Source of the DNA: Hymenobacter mellowenesis
GTDB lineage: Bacteria; Bacteroidota; Bacteroidia; Cytophagales; Hymenobacteraceae
NCBI RefSeq assembly: GCF_030581005.1
Contig: NZ_JAUQSX010000002.1
Span: forward strand, 372,001 to 436,000
Direction: 5' to 3'
DNA: 64,000 nt
Positions 43,759-50,726 of the stretch are shown in pieces. The notes under the pieces are model-generated. The model had not been told where the DNA came from, ran no database searches, and was given only the letters and a program-made list of their open reading frames with translations. Position numbers and translations under genes: made by a program. Position 1 is the first letter of the stretch. Every line of letters begins with the position of its first letter.

Positions 43759-44511
43759 TTACCAGCGCCCGCTGCTGCCCCCACCCCCGAAACTGCCGCC
43801 GCCAAAGCTGCTACTTGACGACGACCCGCCGCCCGACGAGCTGCTCAGGGTGGAGCGCGGGCCCGAGCCCGTGCTACGCCCCGACAATCCCACCTTGAAA
43901 AACATGATGTACATCACCCCCAGCCCTAGAGGGACCAGCGTCAGCAATATTACCCACACCCACCACGGCTGCTCCGACCACGGGGCCGGGTGCGGCGTCA
44001 TGGGCGAAAACTCGCCCGCCGCCCGGTGAATAATCACGTCGATGCCGTGGTCGAGCCCTTCGTAGTAGCGCTTCAACCGGAAATCGGGCTGGAACTGCTG
44101 CTGAATAATCTGGGACGTCACATAGTCTGGCACCCGCGCCTCCATGCCGTAGCCCGTCTGAATGGTCACGCTCCGCTCCTCAATGGCAGCCAAGATGACG
44201 ATGCCGTTGTCGCGGCCTTTCTGGCCCACGCCCCAGGCCTGGCCCAACTGCTGGGCATACTCGGCCACCTCGTAGGGGGCCACCTTTTTCAGTAGCACCA
44301 CGGCAATCTGGGTGGTGGTCGAGTCGTTATAAGCCTGCAGCTTTTGCTCCAGGGCCAAGCGTTGCTCCACAGTGAGCACCCCGGCTAAATCGTTGACGAA
44401 GCGCGCCGGCTCGGGGCGCGGGGGCAGGGCCGAAGGCGGCACGGTGGCGTGCGCACCAGCAGCAAAGAGCAGCAGCAAGAAGCTGAATAGCCAGCGGGAA
44501 AGCCTGTGCAT
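43759..44511 (-). CDS. TPM-domain membrane protein (YgcG-like)
   Basis: 250 residues: signal peptide (LFSFLLLLFAAGAHA), a TPM domain (about 38-170; FVNDLAGVLTVEQRLALEQKL, IAVVLLKKVAPYEVAEYAQQLGQAWGVGQKGRDNGIVIL, YEGLDHGI), one membrane segment (about 190-212) and a Gly/Ser-rich C-terminal tail (GGGSFGGGGSSGRW). This is the standard architecture of YgcG-type proteins. The role is unclear; some TPM proteins are acid phosphatases or Psb27-like assembly factors. Confidence 0.88.
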   Translation of the reverse strand: MHRLSRWLFSFLLLLFAAGAHATVPPSALPPRPEPARFVNDLAGVLTVEQRLALEQKLQAYNDSTTTQIAVVLLKKVAPYEVAEYAQQLGQAWGVGQKGRDNGIVILAAIEERSVTIQTGYGMEARVPDYVTSQIIQQQFQPDFRLKRYYEGLDHGIDVIIHRAAGEFSPMTPHPAPWSEQPWWVWVILLTLVPLGLGVMYIMFFKVGLSGRSTGSGPRSTLSSSSGGGSSSSSSFGGGSFGGGGSSGRW

Positions 44512-44633
44512 AAGCGCCGTGTAGCAGGAGACTGCTGACTTGTACGCACCCGCAAGTGAGTGGTTGGGCAGGCATTTGCGACGGGCGGCGCCACCGGCGC
44601 GGCATTTGGCGGCGGGGCCCGTACTTGCGCCGC

Positions 44634-45110
44634 ATGAGCAAGGTTTACTTTCTGGTGCCGGTGGCCATTATCGGCGGCATCGGCGGCATCGGCGGCTTCG
44701 TGGCATTCTGGTGCCTGGTGGTGAAAATGCTGTCGCTGGTGGGCTGGCAGCGGCTGGCGCAGTACCGGCTGCCGCGCCCGCTGGGCTGGCCCACCCGCAC
44801 CATTGGCCGAGCCACGGTGGGCGGCATCAGCTACAAAAACGTGCTTTCGGCCGGTGCCCAGGCCGAAGGGCTCACGCTTGAAGTATTATTCCTGTTTCGG
44901 GTGGGCCACCCGCCCTTGCTCATTCCGTGGGCAGCCATTGGGCCGGTGCGCACCGAAAAATTCCTCTGGACCACCACCTACGCCACCGAAATTAGCACCA
45001 GCGGCGGCGGTACCGTGCGCTTCACCTTCAGCCGCGACCAGCTGGCCCGTGACATCGAAGCCTGGCGCCAAACCGCCGGCCCGCCCCCCGCCGGCCTCAC
45101 CCGCTACTAA
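44634..45110 (+). CDS. Membrane protein of unknown function
   Basis: 158 residues from the ATG at 44634. One hydrophobic segment (about 5-33, VYFLVPVAIIGGIGGIGGFVAFWCLVV) precedes a soluble part with LARYRLPRPLGW-like basic stretches and a beta-rich domain, LTLEVLFLFRVGHPPLLIPWAAIG, EISTSGGGTVRFTFSRDQLARDIEAW. It lies between the TPM gene (divergent) and the phospholipase-like gene (convergent). There is no family recognition. Confidence 0.6.
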   Translation: MSKVYFLVPVAIIGGIGGIGGFVAFWCLVVKMLSLVGWQRLAQYRLPRPLGWPTRTIGRATVGGISYKNVLSAGAQAEGLTLEVLFLFRVGHPPLLIPWAAIGPVRTEKFLWTTTYATEISTSGGGTVRFTFSRDQLARDIEAWRQTAGPPPAGLTRY

Positions 45111-45139
45111 CGCCCTAGCGGGGCTACGACCCGATTGGA

Positions 45140-46441
45140 CTAATACTGCTTGGGCGGTTTGGGGGGCTTGGGCATGGTCCGGAGCGCGGTCAGGGCCTCC
45201 TCGGTTTTGCGCCGGGATTTGCGGGCCTCGCGGGCGTTGTCGTCGTCGCGGTCGGTTTCGCGGTCGGGCACGGGCACGCCGTTGGCGAAGTAGTCGAGGA
45301 GGGAATTGCGCAGGGCTGGCGTGAGATGCTTGAACTTGTGCTTGTGCAGCCTGAGCAACAGCTCGTCGTAGGTGCGGTCGGCCAGTACGTAGTCGGTGGG
45401 GTGGGTGGGCTGGCCGGTGTCGAGGTTGGTATCGGCCAGCTTCAGGGTGCGGGTGGTATCGGCGGGCTGGCCGTGGGTGAGCGTGCAAAACTGCGCCACC
45501 GACGCCTGGTAGCTGCGGTGGAACTGCAGGGCGCCCGGCACGTCGGGCAGGGTGAAGGCGTAAGGCTTGAGCGGCCCGATTTTGGGTAGCACGCTGAGCA
45601 CGCCCGCCATCAGGCGCGCCCCGAAGCCGGGCCGCTCGTAGTCGTGCCCGAACTCGCGGCGGTACAGCCGGCGGTTGAAATGGTAGAGCGAGTCGCCGCG
45701 CCGGGCGCGGGGGCTCAGCTCCCGGATTTCGTCGTGCTTGTGGTGCCAGGCGGCCCGCGCCGCCGCCGGCAGCAGCTGGTTCACGGCGAAGCGGAACATG
45801 GCCACGCTGGCGTCCACGCTCAGAAAAATCTGCTTCATCTCGATGCCGTAAGTTTGGCGGAAGGCCCGCTCCATCACCGGCTTGCTCACCCGGAAACCGA
45901 TGGACTTGTGGTACTCCTGGCTGCGGTAGCGCCCGGCCGCCACCTGCACCACGTCGAAGGAAAACTCCATCTCGGTGTGCCGCACCCGCGACTGCTCATA
46001 CGTCACCACCGGCCCGAATTTCGCCTTCAAATCGGGGTACACCATCGGAATAATAACGTTGGTGCCCTCGGGGTGGCCGGTGTTGTCGGCGGCGTAGTGG
46101 GCCAGCGCGCCCAGGGCAAAGGCGTACTCGTTGCGGTTGCGCGCCTGGCGCAGCAGGTTGCGCACGAAATCGCCGGAGCGCACGTAGTGCGTGAGGTTGG
46201 TGAAGAGCGTGGAGCCCAGCGGGTAATAGCCCATGTCCTGCAAAATGGCCCCGCCGTAGGCGTAGCTTTTGGCCCGGTTCATTTCCTTGAGGGTGCCGCC
46301 GGGGTAGTGGGATTCAAGCAGCGGGGCAATGCAGTCGGCCCAGGTGGTATCGACGATGGCCTGGTGGGTGAGCACCGAGTAGGCCGCGGCCGGCGCCACC
46401 GGCGCGGCCAGCAGGAAAAACAACAGCAGGCGAAACAACAT
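45140..46441 (-). CDS. Zinc-dependent phospholipase C-like protein
   Basis: 433 residues from the ATG at 46441, which gives a signal peptide (LFRLLLFFLLAAPVAPAAA) right before YSVLTHQAIVD. The mature N-terminus with W/H and the motif ALAHYAADNTGHPEGTN match the alpha-helical Zn-dependent PLC/P1-nuclease fold, where these His and Asp residues bind zinc. The C-terminal third (about 300-433) is less typical and ends in a basic, Pro-rich tail (TMPKPPKPPKQY). Activity on phospholipid is an inference from the fold. Confidence 0.82.
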   Translation of the reverse strand: MLFRLLLFFLLAAPVAPAAAYSVLTHQAIVDTTWADCIAPLLESHYPGGTLKEMNRAKSYAYGGAILQDMGYYPLGSTLFTNLTHYVRSGDFVRNLLRQARNRNEYAFALGALAHYAADNTGHPEGTNVIIPMVYPDLKAKFGPVVTYEQSRVRHTEMEFSFDVVQVAAGRYRSQEYHKSIGFRVSKPVMERAFRQTYGIEMKQIFLSVDASVAMFRFAVNQLLPAAARAAWHHKHDEIRELSPRARRGDSLYHFNRRLYRREFGHDYERPGFGARLMAGVLSVLPKIGPLKPYAFTLPDVPGALQFHRSYQASVAQFCTLTHGQPADTTRTLKLADTNLDTGQPTHPTDYVLADRTYDELLLRLHKHKFKHLTPALRNSLLDYFANGVPVPDRETDRDDDNAREARKSRRKTEEALTALRTMPKPPKPPKQY

Positions 46442-46609
46442 GAAAAAGCGGGCGCTAAGCAAAAAGTAACCTCGGCAACGTGGAAAGGGGCAGGGGCGTT
46501 GTCGCGGAGGCGGCCGCTTGATTAAAAAGCCGCCTGTCACAATAATCTACCGGCAGCCGGCCGTTGTGCGCCCAAGCCGGAGCCTGTCGCAGCCGGCACC
46601 TTTATTCGT

Positions 46610-47377
46610 ATGAAAATCAATGCACTGGCCGCGCTCCTGCTGGCCGGCTTGCGGGGCTGCTTTGCCCAAACCGCCGCTCCCGACAGCGCCGCTCAAAGTC
46701 CCCGACCCGCTGCCGCTTCCATCACTTATTCCGGGCCCGCCTACCGGGCCACGCTGCGCCGCTTCACGGCCCGCCGCCTGCGGCTGGCGGCCCGCTACCG
46801 GCAGGCAACCACCCGCGCCGCCCGCACCGCCCGCCTCGCCGAGGCGCGCCAGCTGCTGCTCACCGCCCTCGACAGCACCGTGTTTCCGGCCTGGGAGGGC
46901 ACGCCGTGGGCATTCTACGGCACCACCTGGGAACCCCGGCGCGGCAGCATCGCCTGCGGCTACTTCGTGACCACCTCGCTGCACGATGCCGGCCTGCGCC
47001 TGCAGCGTACCGTGCTGGCCAAGCAAACGTCGGAGTGCATCATCAAAAACCTGACCTCGGAAGCCCACATCACCCGCTACTGGGGCGTGGACCGGGCCGG
47101 ATTTGTGCGGCAGGTGCGGGCATTGGGGCCGGGGCTCTACGTGCTGGGCCTCGATTACCACGTGGCTTTCCTGCGGGTGCGCGACGGCGGGGCCGTGCAA
47201 ATGGTGCATTCGTCGTACGTGGGCCCCGGCACGGTGGTGCGCGAGGCGGCCGAAAGCAGCGCGGCCATCTTCTCGAAATACCGCGTGGTGGGCAAGGTAT
47301 CGGACGACGACGCCTTCCTCCGCCGCTGGCTGCTGGGCGAGGCCCTGGCCGTGCACGGCGCCACCGTGAAGGAGTAA
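46610..47377 (+). CDS. Secreted protein, possible papain-like (NlpC/P60-type) fold
   Basis: 255 residues with a signal peptide (ALAALLLAGLRGCFAQ). The helical part (about 45-90) is rich in Arg/Ala. Then WEPRRGSIACGYFVTTSLHDAGLRL has C116 at the start of a helix, and LYVLGLDYHVAFLRVRDG has H184 on a strand; the Cys-helix and His-strand order is that of NlpC/P60 and related cysteine peptidases. VQMVHSSYVGPGTVVREAAESS follows. I base the fold on these patterns only. It is divergent from the phospholipase C-like gene. Confidence 0.6.
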   Translation: MKINALAALLLAGLRGCFAQTAAPDSAAQSPRPAAASITYSGPAYRATLRRFTARRLRLAARYRQATTRAARTARLAEARQLLLTALDSTVFPAWEGTPWAFYGTTWEPRRGSIACGYFVTTSLHDAGLRLQRTVLAKQTSECIIKNLTSEAHITRYWGVDRAGFVRQVRALGPGLYVLGLDYHVAFLRVRDGGAVQMVHSSYVGPGTVVREAAESSAAIFSKYRVVGKVSDDDAFLRRWLLGEALAVHGATVKE

Positions 47378-47533
47378 GCAAAGCGGCACAGGGAGCCAGC
47401 ATAAGCCCCAATCCGCTGAGTCTGAAACCGCTTTCATCCCCAGGAAATGCCCGAAGAAGCACCCCCTGACCGCCAAAACTAACCTCAAGCACAAAACGCA
47501 CGTTTGAGCCTCATTTAAAATTCAGTCTATTAA

Positions 47534-48367
47534 ATGAAGACTCTACTCTCGCTGGCGCTGTCCGGCACCTTGCTGCTCGGTTCGGGCCCGGCCGCTGTGG
47601 CTCAGACCAAGGCCACCTCGCCCTACCACACCCGCTTCGCCGTCGATGGCCCCATTGTGCTGGGCTTGGGCGCCGTGAGCGCCTTCGGCCTCTACCGCGT
47701 GCAGCAAAAAAGCGGCCGTACCGACGCCGAACTGGCCGCCCTGCGCAAGGAAGACGTGCTGGCCATCGACCGGTTTTCGGCGGGCTGGTACAGCGAAAAC
47801 TACCAGCTGGCCGGCGACCTGCTGTGCTACCCCACGCTCGTGATTGCCCCCGGCCTGCTGGCCCTCAACGACAACGTGCGCGGCCGCTACGGCCAGGTGC
47901 TGGGCCTCTACCTGCAAACCATGCTGGCCACCGACGCCCTATTTACCTCCACCGTGGGCAACGTGTACCGCAACCGGCCCTACCTCTACGGGCCCGAAGG
48001 CGGCGGAGGCCGCTCGGGCGCCATTGCCACCAACTCGTTTTTTGCCGGCCACACGGCCCACACGGCCACGGCTACTTTCTTCGCCGCCAAGGTATTGCAC
48101 GATTTCAACCCCGGCTACGAAGGCGAAGGCCTGGTATGGGGCGCCGCGGCCGTGGTGCCGGCCGCCGTGGCCTACACGCGCATCAAGGCTGGCAAGCACT
48201 TCCTCACCGACAACATTGTGGGCTACGCGGTGGGCACCACGATGGGCATTGTGGTGCCGCAGCTGCACAAGGAAGCCGGCCGGGCCGGTGTGTCGCTCAT
48301 GCCCCTGCAAGGCGTGAATGTGAACGGCTACGCCTACAGCGGCTTCTCGCTGAGCAAGCAGTTGTAA
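47534..48367 (+). CDS. PAP2-family phosphatase
   Basis: 277 residues with a signal-like N-terminus (LLSLALSGTLLLGSGPAAVAQ). The phosphatase motifs are RNRP at 146-149, AGH at 171-173 (SFFAGHTAHTATA) and R216 with H222 and D226 (TRIKAGKHFLTDNIVG), the three parts of a PAP2 active site. Several membrane segments lie between. It probably dephosphorylates lipid phosphates such as undecaprenyl pyrophosphate or phosphatidic acid at the membrane. Convergent with the SDR gene. Confidence 0.88.
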   Translation: MKTLLSLALSGTLLLGSGPAAVAQTKATSPYHTRFAVDGPIVLGLGAVSAFGLYRVQQKSGRTDAELAALRKEDVLAIDRFSAGWYSENYQLAGDLLCYPTLVIAPGLLALNDNVRGRYGQVLGLYLQTMLATDALFTSTVGNVYRNRPYLYGPEGGGGRSGAIATNSFFAGHTAHTATATFFAAKVLHDFNPGYEGEGLVWGAAAVVPAAVAYTRIKAGKHFLTDNIVGYAVGTTMGIVVPQLHKEAGRAGVSLMPLQGVNVNGYAYSGFSLSKQL

Positions 48368-48438
48368 GGCAGTCAGGTAAGCCGCATTGCTGAGCAGGTT
48401 GCTGCGAGCCCTGTTGAAACCGCTTTATTGGCAGGACT

Positions 48439-49149
48439 TTACCAGGGGATAAGGCCTTCGGAAGACGAAACCGTGCCGGTGGGGCCATCGGCCGGCAGCA
48501 AGGCTAGGCGGATGGCCTCCGCCGCGCCCTGCGCCGGGGTATCGGTGCCGGCAAAGCCGTTCAGGTCGGTGGCCGTGTAGCCGGGCGCGGCCGAGTTCAC
48601 CTTGATGGCCGTGTCCCGCAGCTCATAAGCCAGCTGCACGGTGAGCATGTTCAGCGCGGCTTTCGAGGCCGAGTACCCCAGCAGGCCCCAGTCGTGCTGG
48701 CCCACGAGCGTGAGCGAGCCCAACGGGCTGGATACGTTGACGATGCGCCCGGCCATGGCCTGCTTCACCAGCGGCAAAAACGCCTGCGTAACGGCCAGCG
48801 TACCCACAAAATTGGTTTGGAGCGCTTGCTCCACGCTGCGCACGTCGGCCGTGCCGGGTGCCCCGTCGCCGGGCACATTGATGCCCGCATTGTTCACCAG
48901 AATGTCAAGGTGGCCTTCTTCGCGTTGCAGCTGCCTGGCCGCTGCATCGAGCGTGGCCGGGTTGCTCAGGTCTAATTCTAGGAAACGCACGTCGCCGACA
49001 CTGGCCAGCTCGGCTGCGGCTTGCTGGCCCCTGGCCGCCTCGCGGGCCCCCAGATACACCCGGCAGCCCGCCTGCAGCATCCCCCGCACTATTTCGAACC
49101 CGATGCCTTTGTTGCCGCCGGTTACCAGCGCAATTTTCTTGTTTGCCAT
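48439..49149 (-). CDS. Short-chain dehydrogenase/reductase
   Basis: 236 residues, classical SDR: cofactor motif TGGNKGIG at 10-17, NNAG near 86-89, catalytic S140, Y159 and K163 (GYSASKAALN). An Arg at 37 (GAREAARG) favours NADP. The gene lies downstream of an AraC-family regulator on the same strand, 102 nt apart, a common arrangement in which the regulator controls the reductase. The substrate is unknown. Confidence 0.9.
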   Translation of the reverse strand: MANKKIALVTGGNKGIGFEIVRGMLQAGCRVYLGAREAARGQQAAAELASVGDVRFLELDLSNPATLDAAARQLQREEGHLDILVNNAGINVPGDGAPGTADVRSVEQALQTNFVGTLAVTQAFLPLVKQAMAGRIVNVSSPLGSLTLVGQHDWGLLGYSASKAALNMLTVQLAYELRDTAIKVNSAAPGYTATDLNGFAGTDTPAQGAAEAIRLALLPADGPTGTVSSSEGLIPW

Positions 49150-49251
49150 GTTGCCTGTGGGTTTTTCCTCCTGAAACCGGGAGGGAGTGAGTATGCCACA
49201 AAGGTCCGGGGGCTAAGCGGAGGGCAAACTTCGCCAATCAACCCATTTGTT

Positions 49252-50187
49252 TTAGATTTCAAACAGAGCCAACCGCCGGAAGTCGCCCGGCGTTTGGCTG
49301 GTGTGGCGCTTGAAAAAGGTGCAGAAGTGGGCCACATCGGCAAAGCCCAGGCTGTCGGCAACTTCCGAAACGCTCCAGGCGGTTTGCTTGAGCAGGCGTT
49401 TGGCTTCCTGCGTCAGCCGGGTGCTGATGAGGGCGGTGGTGGTGAAGCCCGTCGTTTCTTTCAGCACGCGGTTGAGGTGGTTGACATGCACGGCCAGCTG
49501 GTCGGCGTAGTCGGTGGCGGTGCGCAGGCGCAGCGGCGGCTGCGGGCTGTGGCGCGGAAACTGCCGCGCCAGCAGCTCTGCGAATTGGGTGGCCAGCCGC
49601 TCGGCGGCGCTGTGGGTGGCCAGCGGGGCGGGGGCCGGCTGCAGCTTCTGCACCAGGTGAATCAGCTCCCAGAGGTAGGTGCGCAGCAAATCGTGCTTGT
49701 AGGCGTAGTGAGACGGCAGCTCGTGAGCCATCTTCCGGAAAATGGCTTCCACCGCCGCGCAGTCGGCCTCGGCCACTTCCCACACCGGGTAGGCTCCGGG
49801 CTGGAAAATTGGCAACTCGGCCAGCACCACCCCGGTGCGGGCGGGCAGCAGAAAGGCGTCGTCGAAGAGGCAGCAATGGCCCGCGTACGTGTCCGAGAGC
49901 GGCAGCCACTGGTAAGCCACCCGCGGCGTTACCAGAAACAAGGTATTGGTGCCCACGTGCGGGGGCTGGTCGGCACATGCCACCTGGCTGCGCCCGCGGC
50001 AGAGCGTGATTTTGTAGTAGCTGCGCCGGCCAAACGCCATCGGGGGCTCCCGGGGGATGTCGGCCAACGGAAACACGTTGAAATGCCCTACTCCCTGCCC
50101 CATATCCGGCGGCGGCAAAACGCCCGCCGTCGATTCCGAAGTGGTGGCGCACGCCGCGTAAAAATCGGGTAAGGAATTCGTTTTCAT
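49252..50187 (-). CDS. AraC-family transcriptional regulator
   Basis: 311 residues. The N-terminal cupin-like sensor part (about 20-170) leads to two helix-turn-helix motifs at the C-terminus (about 218-308; YADQLAVHVNHLNRVLKETTG, then SVSEVADSLGFADVAHFCTFFKRHTSQTPGDFRR). This is a typical single-effector AraC layout. It probably acts on the SDR gene next to it. The gene upstream on the same strand, 37 nt away, encodes a small lipoprotein. Confidence 0.92.
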   Translation of the reverse strand: MKTNSLPDFYAACATTSESTAGVLPPPDMGQGVGHFNVFPLADIPREPPMAFGRRSYYKITLCRGRSQVACADQPPHVGTNTLFLVTPRVAYQWLPLSDTYAGHCCLFDDAFLLPARTGVVLAELPIFQPGAYPVWEVAEADCAAVEAIFRKMAHELPSHYAYKHDLLRTYLWELIHLVQKLQPAPAPLATHSAAERLATQFAELLARQFPRHSPQPPLRLRTATDYADQLAVHVNHLNRVLKETTGFTTTALISTRLTQEAKRLLKQTAWSVSEVADSLGFADVAHFCTFFKRHTSQTPGDFRRLALFEI

Positions 50188-50224
50188 GCGGGTAAGTCGG
50201 AATGCGGGCTCCTTGGATGGTCCC

Positions 50225-50584
50225 TTATTTCACCGCGCCGGTGCTCACTTCGCCGGTGGCTTTGTTCACCTCGAAGCGGGCGCTGTTGGGCATGCGGCGG
50301 GCCCAGTCGCGGCGGGGCACCAGCACCTGCCAGGTGGGCCCGTTGTCGTTCACGCGGGCCGAATCGACTACGTAAAGCGCCGCGTTGGGCAGGGTTTTGA
50401 CGTGGGCGGCCGTGAGGGCACGGGCCTCGGCTTCGGTTTTCATTGCGGCCGGCGGCGCGGTTTTATCGGCGGGCTGGGTTGTTTCGACGGGGCCGCGCAG
50501 CACGTTGTCGGCCGGCATGTTTTGCTGGCAGCCGGCCAGCAGAAGGGCCGCGCCGAAGGCGAGGAAGGAGAGGGGAGAAGGCAT
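50225..50584 (-). CDS. Small lipoprotein of unknown function
   Basis: 119 residues. The signal peptide ends in a lipobox (FGAALLLAGC), followed by a short Pro/Ala linker and a domain with LPNAALYVVDSARVNDNGPTWQVLVPRRDWARRMPNSARFEVNKATGEVS, which resembles PepSY-like or cystatin-like small folds; the match is loose. It is divergent from the GH85 gene. Confidence 0.6.
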   Translation of the reverse strand: MPSPLSFLAFGAALLLAGCQQNMPADNVLRGPVETTQPADKTAPPAAMKTEAEARALTAAHVKTLPNAALYVVDSARVNDNGPTWQVLVPRRDWARRMPNSARFEVNKATGEVSTGAVK

Positions 50585-50726
50585 GCGGCAAAGCTACGGC
50601 CGCCAGCCGCAAGAAAATGTGGGGCGGGGAAGTTGCTGAAACGGTTTAGGTATGTAAATTGAACCGAATTTAACCACCCGGTTTCCTGTCTTCTCAAACC
50701 CGTTCACCACCCATTTTCCCTTCTTC

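Noticed and set aside
46547..47494. A 315-residue minus-strand frame opposite the secreted cysteine-peptidase-like gene
   Set aside because: The plus-strand gene has a signal peptide and coherent motifs; the antisense frame is Gly/Ala/Arg-rich with none.
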